DNA of 64,000 bases from Streptococcus suis (GTDB lineage: Bacteria; Bacillota; Bacilli; Lactobacillales; Streptococcaceae), in NCBI GenBank assembly GCA_002831545.1, contig CP025095.1:248001-312000 (forward strand). Direction: 5' to 3'. Position numbers and translations under genes: made by a program. Positions 43,341-52,585 of this stretch are shown here, in pieces; position 1 is the stretch's first letter, and each line of letters opens with the position of its first letter. The notes under the pieces are model-generated. The model searched no databases and was not told where the DNA came from. It was given only the letters and a program-made list of their open reading frames with translations.

Positions 43341-43517
43341 TGAGGCTGGGCAGAAAGCCCAGCACCTCTTCTCAGAGTTCGTGTCAACATCTCAGCGCAG
43401 TGGTTGATTGGCAGATTTGTTCGTGTTTTACACTCCAAATCTGACCTAATCAACTGTGCGGGGGTGGGAAGACGAACTCTTTTTAGACTGGTTGAGTTCT
43501 TTCCCACTCCCAGCTTT
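43341..43517. repeat. Intergenic repeat (about 180 bp) between convergent genes
   Basis: It begins GAGGCTGGGCAGAAAGCCCAGC, itself a hairpin, and ends ACTCCCAGCTTTTTTT. Its outer ends pair loosely (AAAGCTGAGGCTGGG / CCCAGCTTTTT), so it may act as a two-way terminator. It is the simple form of the composite repeat at 16917..17276. Confidence 0.6.
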
Positions 43518-43519
43518 TT

Positions 43520-44302
43520 TTAATTTCCAACGCTGGTGAACTTGGTCATACCATAGCGGAAGAGTTTGTAATTAATGGTAAATAGGACCAGGACAACCAG
43601 TGGCAGAGCCAGTCCCCACATAGACAGGTCTAAGAAGTAGAGGGCTGGGAAATAGGCTGTAAAAGCATAAGGGAAAACAAAAATCAGCAGGATTTGAATG
43701 ATTTTTGGATAGATATTGAGTGGGTATTGAGCCATCTGATTGAGGGCAAAAATTCCCATAGTCAAAGGAAATGATTCCACAATCCAAAAGGCTAGAGCAG
43801 TTGGACCGAGTTGAATGGCTGCATAGAGTAGGCCGATACAAATGGCAATAAAGATGAGTAAGGCTAGTTTTCCAAGATTCCATTCCATGCCTAGCTCATT
43901 TGAAGCCTGGACTAGTGCAATCGTACCGATGAGGGTTGTTCCGATTCCTTGTGGCTGGATTCGTTCACAGATAAGTTGAAAAAGTGGGTTCACAGGCATG
44001 AGGAGGAGGCGTTCAAATTCGCCTTGTCGGATGTAGCGACTGCCAAACATCCAGAGATTGTCAAAGAAAATCAAGTGAATGGAGCGTCCGACGGTAGCTA
44101 TTCCATAGATGAAAAGCATTTGACCGTAGTTGAAACCAGCGATTTCCTTGATATTTCCAAAGAGGATGTTGAGGAAAATCAGGTAGACAATTTGTTCAAT
44201 CAACGAGGAGAAAAGCCCGATGAAGAAGTCCACCCGAAAGGACATCTGGGCCATCATGTAGACCTTGATGTTATATAGATAGAGGCTGATATATTTCTTC
44301 AT
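43520..44302 (-). CDS. ABC-2 type transporter permease (second subunit)
   Basis: 260 residues with six membrane helices. RQGEFERLLLMPVNPLFQLI matches permeases of the DUF990 group. Start at 44302, after GGAGGTTAAC, preferred over a longer frame. It ends the three-gene operon ATPase-permease-permease. Direction of transport is probably outward; the substrate is unknown. Confidence 0.82.
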   Translation of the reverse strand: MKKYISLYLYNIKVYMMAQMSFRVDFFIGLFSSLIEQIVYLIFLNILFGNIKEIAGFNYGQMLFIYGIATVGRSIHLIFFDNLWMFGSRYIRQGEFERLLLMPVNPLFQLICERIQPQGIGTTLIGTIALVQASNELGMEWNLGKLALLIFIAICIGLLYAAIQLGPTALAFWIVESFPLTMGIFALNQMAQYPLNIYPKIIQILLIFVFPYAFTAYFPALYFLDLSMWGLALPLVVLVLFTINYKLFRYGMTKFTSVGN

Positions 44303-44303
44303 G

Positions 44304-45083
44304 TTAACCTCCAAAAATGACAATACGGCGCTTAGCCTGAGACCAAAGAGCAGCGATGAAGAGAGCGAGGAATGGTATCCAGAGAACTTGCAAGCCCAAA
44401 GCCCTTAGATCGCTTTCCTGTCCTAATAAAATGGAAACAGGAACGTTAACCGCATAATTATAGGGAAGGAGTTTTAAAAAGTTTTCCACAGACTGTGGAT
44501 AAAAACTGAGTGGCAAGAGTGCTCCAGAAGCCAGATTGAAAAGCCCCATCCGTAGGAGCATGACTCCCCAGGCATTGACCGTAAAAAATGCTAAGAAGCC
44601 GAAAGCCATATCCAGCAATTGAACGATAAACATCCCGAGGATGGAGCTGACTAGAAAGAGTAAAATAGTTTTTCCGTCAGGTAGATAAAAATCCTGATGA
44701 ACAAGTAAGATACCGATAAATACGATGGCAAATTTTATCAGCTCCAAGAGCTTATTTCCAAGGTCTTTGAAAAAGAGGGCTAGGATAAAGGAATAGGGTC
44801 TGAGAAATTCTCCAGCAATGCTTCCTTTTAAAATGCTGTAGGACAAATCTTCTCCGAGTGAGAAAGAATTTAAACTGGCTAGTAGATTAGCAAAGATGAT
44901 ATATGTAGTAAAGGTTTGGAGGGTAAAGCCGTTGACTTCTGGTTGAGTGAAGAAAATGGTTTTCCAGACATAGAGAGCTACTAAAATCTTCACTGCCAGT
45001 GAAACGAAAGTCGCTAGAAAGAAAGCCTTATACTGCATAGCATTCATCATGGTCAGGCGGGTCATGTAGAGATATTTACGCAT
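44304..45083 (-). CDS. ABC-2 type transporter permease (first subunit)
   Basis: 259 residues with six predicted helices (MRKYLYMTRLTMMNAMQ start, LLRMGLFNLASGALLPLSF later). It is a diverged partner of the next permease; such heterodimers are usual in DUF990-type exporters. Start at 45083 is preceded by GAGGAGGG. It overlaps the ATPase gene by eight bases, indicating coupled translation. Confidence 0.82.
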   Translation of the reverse strand: MRKYLYMTRLTMMNAMQYKAFFLATFVSLAVKILVALYVWKTIFFTQPEVNGFTLQTFTTYIIFANLLASLNSFSLGEDLSYSILKGSIAGEFLRPYSFILALFFKDLGNKLLELIKFAIVFIGILLVHQDFYLPDGKTILLFLVSSILGMFIVQLLDMAFGFLAFFTVNAWGVMLLRMGLFNLASGALLPLSFYPQSVENFLKLLPYNYAVNVPVSILLGQESDLRALGLQVLWIPFLALFIAALWSQAKRRIVIFGG

Positions 45084-46059
45084 GGATACCCTCCTCATAA
45101 ATCTGGCGGACCATGGTTTCGATTTCCAGTTCCTTCATGGTGACATCCTCAATCGAATAATGATTAAAGATTTGCTCAATCACCTGGGCACTGGTCCAAA
45201 ACTTACTTTGGTAGTGGATTTCAAAGTGAAAGTCATCTATTCGTTCAAATTCCCAGCCTTCTAGTTGCAAGTCTTTTTCAATCGGCTTTTCTGTGGAAAA
45301 TAGAATGGTTTTGACTGTAGAAAAGCGTTCTTTTAGGACGGTCAGTGAACCATCGTAGACCTTCTTGCCCTTATCAATGATAAAAATCCGCTCACAGAGG
45401 CTCTCGATGTCCTTCATATCATGGGAAGTAATCAAAAAAGTGGTCTGGGATTGCTGGTTCATATAGCGAATGAAGGAGCGAATGGTCTCCTTGACGCTGG
45501 CATCCAAGCCAATGGTCGGCTCGTCCAAAAAGACAACGGCAGGCTGGTGGATAAAGATAGCCGCAAATTCACAGCGAACCCGTTGGCCGAGTGACAGATT
45601 ACGGATTGGTTGCTTCATAATATCAGCCAAGTCCAATAGGTCAATCAAGACAGCCAATCGCTCTTTGAATACCTTGTCTGGGACATCATAAATTTTTGCG
45701 TGGAGGATAAAAGATTCCAGTACAGGCAAGTTCCAATCCAAGTGAGATTTTTGTCCAAAGAGAACGCCGATTTGCTTATTGACAGCCTTACGATTTTCTT
45801 GCGGATTGAGTCCGTTGATTCGGACTGAGCCTTGGTCTGGGAAGAGGACGCCGGTCAGCATTTTGATGGTGGTGGATTTACCAGAGCCGTTGGAGCCGAT
45901 ATAGCCGATGATTTCTCCTTTTCTCACCTGTAAGGAAATATCTTGGACGGCTGGGATTTTCTTTTTCTTGGGTTTGAAAAAGGCCTTTATCGAGCCTTTG
46001 AGCCCCACTTCCTTATCGATAATAGAATAGGTTTTTGATAGATGTTCTGCCTGAATCAT
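45076..46059 (-). CDS. ABC-2 type transporter ATPase
   Basis: 327 residues. Walker A is GSNGSGKSTTIKML, the signature is LSLGQRVRCEFAA and Walker B is VVFLDEPTIGLD. An insertion with a Lys-rich stretch (FFKPKKKKIPAV) comes before Walker A, as in daunorubicin-type exporters paired with DUF990 permeases. Start follows AAGGAGATAATGTA. It leads the operon. Confidence 0.88.
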   Translation of the reverse strand: MIQAEHLSKTYSIIDKEVGLKGSIKAFFKPKKKKIPAVQDISLQVRKGEIIGYIGSNGSGKSTTIKMLTGVLFPDQGSVRINGLNPQENRKAVNKQIGVLFGQKSHLDWNLPVLESFILHAKIYDVPDKVFKERLAVLIDLLDLADIMKQPIRNLSLGQRVRCEFAAIFIHQPAVVFLDEPTIGLDASVKETIRSFIRYMNQQSQTTFLITSHDMKDIESLCERIFIIDKGKKVYDGSLTVLKERFSTVKTILFSTEKPIEKDLQLEGWEFERIDDFHFEIHYQSKFWTSAQVIEQIFNHYSIEDVTMKELEIETMVRQIYEEGIHA

Positions 46060-46142
46060 TACATTATCTCCTTTTAAGAAAACGTTTGCACGATATAGCT
46101 ATTATACCATAATTCTTAAGTTGTGAAGCTAGAAAATAATGA

Positions 46143-46676
46143 TTACGGTAACATTTTGATTAGAAAATCCGTCATGAATTGAGGTGATTCTTGCTTCCCA
46201 TTTTTTATCCATACCTGCATGATACCGAAGAAGGCATGTGAAAAATAAATACTACGGTATTCTTTTTCAAGTGGTGATAAATCTTCTTTCCCCAAACGCT
46301 CAGCCAAATCATTTGCGACCAGCAATCTGACTTTGTTAATCAAGAAATTTTGGATTTCTTGTGTGCCATTGTGAGTTAATAGGGCTGAAAGTAATTTTTC
46401 GCGGTAAAGTAAGTCAAAGATTTCTAAGAAAAGTGATTGGCGATTGCCATCATAACGGTCAAATATAGCCTCTAATTTGTGAAAAAGTCCCTGTTGATAG
46501 GAGTCAATCAATTCATATTTATCCTTATAATGGGTATAAAAACTGGAACGACTGATACCAGCAGTCTGGGCTAGGTGGGTGGTTGTAATGTCATTAAATC
46601 CTTGTGATTCCAGGCAGGTTACCATAGCTTCTAAAATTGCCTGACGTGTCCGTTCTTTCCGACTATCTGTTCCCAT
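46143..46676 (-). CDS. TetR-family regulator of the YhgE/Pip-like gene
   Basis: 177 residues. The N-terminal helix-turn-helix (TTHLAQTAGISRSSFYTHYK) is followed by a C-terminal ligand domain of the TetR_C_8 kind. It is divergent from the YhgE-like gene. The shared region carries two dyads (46695..46717 and 46771..46793), so it very probably represses that gene and itself. The inducer is unknown. Confidence 0.87.
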   Translation of the reverse strand: MGTDSRKERTRQAILEAMVTCLESQGFNDITTTHLAQTAGISRSSFYTHYKDKYELIDSYQQGLFHKLEAIFDRYDGNRQSLFLEIFDLLYREKLLSALLTHNGTQEIQNFLINKVRLLVANDLAERLGKEDLSPLEKEYRSIYFSHAFFGIMQVWIKNGKQESPQFMTDFLIKMLP

Positions 46677-46694
46677 ATTTTCTCCTTTTGAACA

Positions 46695-46717
46695 TTTTTA
46701 GACACAGTGTCTAAAAA
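46695..46717. promoter_or_regulatory. TetR-type operator 1
   Basis: A perfect 11-bp inverted repeat, TTTTTAGACAC / GTGTCTAAAAA around one base. It lies 18 bp upstream of the tetR start. Confidence 0.75.
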
Positions 46718-46730
46718 CAGTTCTTATGAC

Positions 46731-46758
46731 TTGATTTTGAAATTGATACTTGTATAAT
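46731..46758 (+). promoter_or_regulatory. Promoter of the YhgE-like gene
   Basis: TTGATT (46731..46736), a 16-bp spacer and TATAAT (46753..46758). It is bracketed by the two operators. Confidence 0.6.
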
Positions 46759-46770
46759 GTATTTTATCAG

Positions 46771-46793
46771 TTTTTGGACACGATGTCTAAAGG
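46771..46793. promoter_or_regulatory. TetR-type operator 2
   Basis: An imperfect copy of operator 1, TTTTTGGACAC / ATGTCTAAAGG around one base. It lies after the -10 and runs into the ribosome site, placing it to block the YhgE-like transcript. Confidence 0.65.
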
Positions 46794-46801
46794 AGTTGCT
46801 T

Positions 46802-49261
46802 ATGTTACAAAAAGTAAAGAATATTTTCAAAAAACCAATGACTTTGGTTACCATTATTGGTATTGCCTGTGTCCCAGCCTTATATAACATTAGTTTCCTA
46901 ACCTCTATGTGGGACCCTTACGGCCGACTAGACCAGCTTCCTGTAGCAGTTGTCAATCAAGACCAGTCGGCGAGCTTTCAAGATAAAACCCTCACAATTG
47001 GTGATGATATGGTGGATAATATGAAAGAGAGCAAAAGTCTGGATTTCCACTTTGTATCAGAAAAGGATGCGGAGAAAGGCTTGGAAGAAGGGGACTACTA
47101 TATGGTCATCACTCTACCAGAAGATTTATCAGAAAAAGCATCCAGTCTCTTGACGAATCAGCCTGAACCACTAACGATTTCCTATCAAACCTCCAAAGGT
47201 CATAGCTTTGTTGCTTCTAAGATGGGCGAATCAGCTATGGAGAAATTAAAGACATCCGTTTCAGAGACAATTACCAAAACCTACACGACTGCCGTTTTTG
47301 ATAGTATGAGAGAAATTCAAACCGGCATGGTTGAGGCGGCAGATGGAAGTCAACAATTGACAGATGGAGCTAGTCAATTGGAATCAGGCAGTCAAACACT
47401 TTCAAATGGACTGACTACTTTAACGACTTCGGGTCAAGCACTCGTGACAGGAGCAAACCAATTGGCCACCGGTCTTGTGTCTTATACAGATGGAGTTAAT
47501 CAGGCTACAACAGGCAGTCAAACACTGTCCAGTGGCTTAACAACCTACACAAATGGGGTAGCTAGTCTTGCCTCAGGTGCGGAGCAATTAAATGCCAATT
47601 CATCTCAGCTCATCGCTGGGGTGGGACAATTGCAATCAGGAGCAAGCCAGGTTGAACAACTGGTAACAGGTGCCAATCAATTGCAGGCAGGCTTGGAACA
47701 ACTCGCTAGTTCAACTAGTTTGTCTGTTGAACAGTCTAATCAGATACAAGCACTCTTGACAGGGCTTCCTCAGTTGCAGGCAGCCATTAGCCAATTAAAC
47801 GATAGCCTATCAAGTATCGGAGGACTTACAGTAGATACAAGCAGTTTATCCAATCTCTTGACGGAGATGGGGGCTCAGGCTCAAGGCTTGTTGACAGCAG
47901 CTCAAGCTGATAAAACAGCCAGCATTGAAGCCTTGCAAGCAACGGCTACCTATCAAAACTTGACAGCTGATCAGCAAGCTGAATTGGTTGGTGCCCTTCA
48001 AAATTCACCTTCGACAACAGTGACAGTAGCCCAAACGATTCTGGGTCAATTATCTCAACTGAGTCAAGCCTTATCAAGCTTACAAAGTCTTTCTGGTCTT
48101 GGAACGCAATTAGGTCAATTGCAATCAGCTGTCGGTCAGATCAACACGGCTGCCAATCAAGCATTGCCAGGTGCTACAACAGCCATTGAAAACCTATCAA
48201 GTGGCTTGAGTCAGGTCAACACCGCCTTGAATCAACAAGTTCTACCAGGAACTCAAACCTTGACGAGTGGTGTGAGTCAACTTCAGACGCAATTATCAAA
48301 TGGAGCAAGTCAACTCATGTCGGGAGTAACTGCCTATACCGCAGGTGTTGCCCAATTAGCAGAGGGCGGAGCTCAGTTGGTTGCGAATAATAGTAGCATC
48401 CAATCAGGAGGTAGCCAGTTAACATCAGGATTGGCAACCTTGGCATCCAACTCCAGTCAACTTGTCAGCGGTTCAGGACAACTGGCTTCTGGTAGTCAGC
48501 AATTGATTGCTGGTGCGGATCAATTAGCTAGTGGTGGTCAAACCTTGACAAGCGGTATTTCCAGTCTTCGTACAGGTAGTGAAACATTAACAAATTCACT
48601 CAGTTCAGCCAGTCAACAACTATCAGTCGTCTCTGTAGAAGACAAAAATGCACAAGCAGTTTCTCAACCAGTCACCTTGGAACACAGTGACCAAGATGAT
48701 GTGAAAACCAACGGTGTCGGAATGGCTCCTTACATGGTGTCTGTTGCCCTAATGGTTGCAGCTTTATCAGCGAATGTTATTTTTGTCAAACACATTGATA
48801 ATCGCTCCTACAAAAATCGTTGGGACTGGGCCAAAGGAAAACTCTTGCTCAATGGGACCATTGCCAGCCTAGCAGCAGTGATTCTGTACGGTGTTCTTCG
48901 CTTGATTGGAATCGAACCGGCTCATCCAATGGCAACCTTGGGATTAATCCTCTTAGCCTCATGGACCTTCATGGCCCTCGTTACAGCCTTGGTAGGCTGG
49001 AACAATCGTTTCGGCTCCTTCGCCAGTTTAATTCTCTTGTTACTACAGCTTGGATCAAGCGCAGGTACCTATCCAATCGAACTTAGCCCACGCTTCTTCC
49101 AAGTCATTCAGCCTTATCTTCCAATGACCTATTCTGTTTCAGGTCTTCGTCAAACCATTTCTATGGTTGGAAATAGTAGTCATCAAGTTTGGATGCTGAG
49201 CCTCTTCTTAGTAGGTTTTATGGGATTAGGTCTCATGATGTATCGACCGACAGAGGACTAG
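46802..49261 (+). CDS. YhgE/Pip-domain membrane protein
   Basis: 819 residues from the ATG at 46802, which follows AAAGGAG; an upstream frame to 46757 crosses the operator. One N-terminal helix (about 15-35) and five C-terminal helices (about 650-815) flank a very long outside region. That region is rich in Gly/Ser/Gln repeats such as QLTDGASQLESGSQTLSNG and ASGSQQLIAGADQLASGG, which form extended coiled-coil-like stalks. Relatives include the lactococcal phage infection protein Pip and Bacillus YhgE. Its cell function is unsettled. The neighbouring TetR regulator is the usual partner. Confidence 0.88.
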   Translation: MLQKVKNIFKKPMTLVTIIGIACVPALYNISFLTSMWDPYGRLDQLPVAVVNQDQSASFQDKTLTIGDDMVDNMKESKSLDFHFVSEKDAEKGLEEGDYYMVITLPEDLSEKASSLLTNQPEPLTISYQTSKGHSFVASKMGESAMEKLKTSVSETITKTYTTAVFDSMREIQTGMVEAADGSQQLTDGASQLESGSQTLSNGLTTLTTSGQALVTGANQLATGLVSYTDGVNQATTGSQTLSSGLTTYTNGVASLASGAEQLNANSSQLIAGVGQLQSGASQVEQLVTGANQLQAGLEQLASSTSLSVEQSNQIQALLTGLPQLQAAISQLNDSLSSIGGLTVDTSSLSNLLTEMGAQAQGLLTAAQADKTASIEALQATATYQNLTADQQAELVGALQNSPSTTVTVAQTILGQLSQLSQALSSLQSLSGLGTQLGQLQSAVGQINTAANQALPGATTAIENLSSGLSQVNTALNQQVLPGTQTLTSGVSQLQTQLSNGASQLMSGVTAYTAGVAQLAEGGAQLVANNSSIQSGGSQLTSGLATLASNSSQLVSGSGQLASGSQQLIAGADQLASGGQTLTSGISSLRTGSETLTNSLSSASQQLSVVSVEDKNAQAVSQPVTLEHSDQDDVKTNGVGMAPYMVSVALMVAALSANVIFVKHIDNRSYKNRWDWAKGKLLLNGTIASLAAVILYGVLRLIGIEPAHPMATLGLILLASWTFMALVTALVGWNNRFGSFASLILLLLQLGSSAGTYPIELSPRFFQVIQPYLPMTYSVSGLRQTISMVGNSSHQVWMLSLFLVGFMGLGLMMYRPTED

Positions 49262-49273
49262 TTTCTTTTGGAT

Positions 49274-49308
49274 AATAGCAGAGCAGGTTTCCTGTTCTGT
49301 TATTTTTT
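49274..49308 (+). terminator. Terminator after the YhgE-like gene
   Basis: AATAGCAGAGCAGG and CCTGTTCTGTTATT pair around TTT with two G-T pairs, then a T-run. Confidence 0.75.
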
Positions 49309-49385
49309 GCTTTTTTTTACATGTATCATTTACAATGACAACAAAAAGGTGTACAATAAAAGCAATCAATTCTAAGGAGGTTGAG

Positions 49386-50279
49386 ATGTTAGAAGTTCGT
49401 CACTTGTGCAAAAGTTACGGAAGCAAGGAAGTCTTGAAGGACATTTCCTTCACTATTCCGTCTGGAACCATTTGTGGTCTAGTCGGGAAAAATGGAGCAG
49501 GGAAAACCACCTTCTTCCATTCCTTACTCCGCTTTGTCACATACGAGGGTGAGATTATCCTGGACCAGCAGGCAGTCACACCAGCTTTGTTCCAAAAAAT
49601 CGGCTACCTGCCAGAAGAGCGAAGTCTGATGCCCAAGCTCAGCGTCTTTGAGTAGGTGCGGTATCTGGCTAGTCTTAAGGGGATGACCAGCAAGGAGGTG
49701 GCGGAAAAGCTGCCACTCTGGATGAAAAAACTTGAGGTCAAGGGCAAGATGACCGATAAGATCAAGAGTCTGTCCAAGGGGAATCAGCAGAAGGTGCAGT
49801 TGATTGTCACCCTGATTCATGAGCCAGACCTGATTATCCTGGACGAGCCTTTTTCTGGGCTGGATCCTGTCAATACGGCCTTGCTCAAGCGTGTGATTTT
49901 GGAGGAAAAGGAGCGGGGAGCGACCTTGATTTTCTCTGACCACGTTATGACCAATGTGGAGGAACTGTGCGATCAACTGCTGATGATTCAGGACGGACAG
50001 CTGGTGCTCAACGGAGGCATTCAGGAAATCCGTCGCCAGTTTGGTCGGACCCGCCTCTTTATCTCGTCCGACGTGGCACGGGAACGCCTGGAAGGTCTGC
50101 CCCATGTGCTGTCTGTTCAGATGACCAATCAGGACAAGTGGCGGTTGGTCTTGGACGACGAAGCTGCTGGACCAGAACTCTTCCAGCTCATCAGCGGAGG
50201 AAGCTATCTGGCGACCTTTGACCAGCAAGCTCCGACAATCGATGAAATCTTCAAAATCAAATCGGGGGTGGCAGAATGA
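49386..50279 (+). pseudogene. ABC transporter ATPase (NatA/EcsA-like) with an in-frame amber stop
   Basis: Start ATG at 49386 after AAGGAGG. Walker A is VGKNGAGKTT, the signature is LSKGNQQKVQLI and Walker B is LIILDEPFSGLDP. A TAG at 49653..49655 interrupts the frame just after MPKLSVFE, exactly where relatives have Gln before VRYLA. The frame is otherwise open to 50279. A single C-to-T change (CAG to TAG) explains it. Unless suppressed, the ATPase is cut at 89 residues and the exporter is dead. Confidence 0.82.
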
Positions 50280-51484
50280 ACTCATTATTTCTAGTTGCGA
50301 AGGAAACCTATCTCCGTCAGGTCAAGTCTTGGTCCTTTGTCTTTATGGTCTTTGCTCCTTTTATTATGATTTTCTTTTCATTGGGAATCGGTTATCTGAC
50401 GGGGTCTAGCATGGACCAAGGTGGTCAGGAGATTGCCCTGATTAGTCAAGAGGCGTCTGTTCAGTCGGCCTTTGAGGACTTGGACGGGCTAACCTCAGAC
50501 TACACCGATGAAGAAGCAGCTAAAAAAGCTCTCGAGGACGAGGACTTGTTGGGCTATTTGATCGTAACCGTAAGCGACGGTCAGCTCTCAGCCGTTTATC
50601 ATGGAAATGAACTGCCAAGTATAGAAACAGAAACGGCTATCCAGCAGACTCTGGCAGAGCTTCAGGACCAGTTGAACAAGGAAGATGCCCAGCTGACCAG
50701 TCAGCAAGAGGCGACACTGGCTCGCACCCCAGCTTATCAGGTCCAGTTGGTTGAGAACAAGGGCTATGAGAAGATTGGGAAATTTATTCTCTTCTTTGCC
50801 TTGATTTTCCTCCTCTACGTTCTGACTATGATTTATGCTTCGACAACTGCTCAGGAAGTGGCCAGTGAGAAGGGGACCAAGATTATGGAGGTTATCTTCT
50901 CTAGTGTACCGGCTTCGACCTATTTCTACGGCCGGATTCTAGGGATTTTCATGGTCATTGCCACTCACTTGGGCATCTATGCTCTTGGCGGTGTGGGCAG
51001 TTACCAGTTTGCCAGTCTAGCCCTGCTCACTATGCAGGACAATCCCATTGCTCAGGCTGTTTTGGGCGGATTTGACTGGTTTATTCTCTTTTTCTCCCTC
51101 TTTGGTCTGGTCCTGATTGTTGTCATTGCGGCCCTCTGTGGCTCCTTGGTGGTCCGTCAGGAAGATGTCAATAAGGCCGTCCAGCCAGTCATGTACCCTA
51201 TTATTATTGGCTTTATCGGGGCAATGACCTTGGGTCAGCAGGCTCAGGAGTCTATCTTACTCAAAATCGGCTCCTATGTGCCACTGTTATCGACCTTCTT
51301 CATGCCAATTCGTATCATCAACGGCTGGGCAAATGGTCTGGAAGCAGGGCTTTCCCTCCTTATCCTCATTGCCAGCACAGTAGCAGCGATCTACTTTATC
51401 GGAAAATCCTATGCGGGCTTGATTCTGCAAACAGATGATATCGGTCTTTGGAAAAGCTTGAAAAAAGGTCTATCTAGTAAATAA
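50276..51484 (+). CDS. ABC transporter permease, NatB-like
   Basis: 402 residues. One N-terminal helix is followed by an outer domain of about 140 residues, then five or six helices from about 165. The pattern (QEVASEKGTKIMEVIFSSVPASTYFYGRILG) is that of NatB/ABC-2 permeases, which in Bacillus export Na+. It overlaps its ATPase by four bases (ATGA). Because the ATPase carries a stop codon, this permease may lack a working partner. Confidence 0.85.
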   Translation: MNSLFLVAKETYLRQVKSWSFVFMVFAPFIMIFFSLGIGYLTGSSMDQGGQEIALISQEASVQSAFEDLDGLTSDYTDEEAAKKALEDEDLLGYLIVTVSDGQLSAVYHGNELPSIETETAIQQTLAELQDQLNKEDAQLTSQQEATLARTPAYQVQLVENKGYEKIGKFILFFALIFLLYVLTMIYASTTAQEVASEKGTKIMEVIFSSVPASTYFYGRILGIFMVIATHLGIYALGGVGSYQFASLALLTMQDNPIAQAVLGGFDWFILFFSLFGLVLIVVIAALCGSLVVRQEDVNKAVQPVMYPIIIGFIGAMTLGQQAQESILLKIGSYVPLLSTFFMPIRIINGWANGLEAGLSLLILIASTVAAIYFIGKSYAGLILQTDDIGLWKSLKKGLSSK

Positions 51485-51490
51485 ATGAAG

Positions 51491-51519
51491 AAACCAGCCT
51501 AGGAAACTAAGCTGGTTTT
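51491..51519. terminator. Two-way terminator between convergent genes
   Basis: AAACCAGCCTAG and CTAAGCTGGTTT pair around GAAA with one bulge, with A/T runs on both sides. Confidence 0.65.
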
Positions 51520-51526
51520 ATCATTC

Positions 51527-52585
51527 TTATTTAGGTGTCCCTAGATTGATTGTGGCATTGGTGGCTTCAATGGTCAGTTTGTTCTTGCTACTCTTGTTTT
51601 CTAGGGTTAGGGTCTGTAGATCGTTTTCTGTCTTGACAGGGTATTTTGTGTACTTATCGCTAGTGAAAATACCGATTTCCCCTAGTCGCTCTTTTAAGTA
51701 AGGGTCTTGGTTGAACATCTCTCTCAAATCATCCCCATCTTCATAGTAGTAACCTTGGGCTTCTGCCAATTTTTTCTTGTCAATCTGATTGGTGATGAAC
51801 AAGTTACTATCTGCCAGAGTCTTGTTCGTCAAATCCAAAAATGTTGTAGAAGAATAGCTGTCGGACGGAGTGAAGCGATTATCGCCAAGAAGAGTTAGTT
51901 GTCTGCTATCCAGTTGACTATAGCCCTCAATGGTTACTGCTTCCAAGCTAGTTTCAGATAGGCGGACGCTGCTTCCCTGGAGGTTAACTTGCATATCTTT
52001 TAGTGTGGACTGGGTCACCTGGAAGTAGCCTGCTTCAATCTGACCGCTGTCAATAGTCACCTTGTCAAGAGTGACACCACCAGACAGATTTGCCTCTTTG
52101 ATATGGATATTCTCAATCGTGAAACCGCCAAAATCATAGAAGTGGAGATTGTGTCCCTCTAATTTATCCAGTGTCTTCCCTTTAGGCACTTCAATGGTGA
52201 CGGAGAAGACATTGATACGACGTTGGGCCAAGCTTTCTCCCAGATACTGCATGATTCCCTCAATGGCAAATTCTAGTTCTTGTGTAGAGAGGGTTAAGAC
52301 GCCGTCTTTCTCACTGAGTTTTAGAGGGGTTTGGATATTGTTGTCGGAGTTGGCATAGGTCACATGGTAGTTGCTATCGCTAGACTCCTTGATGTAGACG
52401 CTGTGGGGAATAAAATCAATTTTAATGGTATTCAAATCTGTGAAGGTCTTATGGACTTCCGTTGGAGCAGCAACCTCTTCTAAGCGGGTTATACCTCCTG
52501 TAAAAAATCCAATTCCAGCTAGAATTAAGCCTGCAATCAGGCTGACAAAGCCGATAATAATGGCGATGGTAAGTTTCTTTTTCAT
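51527..52585 (-). CDS. DUF4097-family envelope protein
   Basis: 352 residues. One N-terminal membrane helix (about 7-30) is followed by a right-handed beta-repeat domain typical of DUF4097, with successive short strands such as NIHIKEANLSGGVTLDKVTI. The domain should lie outside the membrane. It overlaps the DUF1700 gene by four bases and forms the last gene of a PadR-DUF1700-DUF4097 operon. Such operons are linked to envelope stress responses in Firmicutes; exact function is unknown. Confidence 0.82.
   Translation of the reverse strand: MKKKLTIAIIIGFVSLIAGLILAGIGFFTGGITRLEEVAAPTEVHKTFTDLNTIKIDFIPHSVYIKESSDSNYHVTYANSDNNIQTPLKLSEKDGVLTLSTQELEFAIEGIMQYLGESLAQRRINVFSVTIEVPKGKTLDKLEGHNLHFYDFGGFTIENIHIKEANLSGGVTLDKVTIDSGQIEAGYFQVTQSTLKDMQVNLQGSSVRLSETSLEAVTIEGYSQLDSRQLTLLGDNRFTPSDSYSSTTFLDLTNKTLADSNLFITNQIDKKKLAEAQGYYYEDGDDLREMFNQDPYLKERLGEIGIFTSDKYTKYPVKTENDLQTLTLENKSSKNKLTIEATNATINLGTPK

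Noticed and set aside
46060..46142. A regulator or small gene between the ABC ATPase and tetR.
   Set aside because: Only 83 bases with no reading frame of note; it holds the ATPase ribosome site and upstream DNA.
49524..50285. A 253-residue frame opposite the NatA-like gene.
   Set aside because: It mirrors the codon pattern of the real ATPase frame, which carries Walker A, signature and Walker B motifs.
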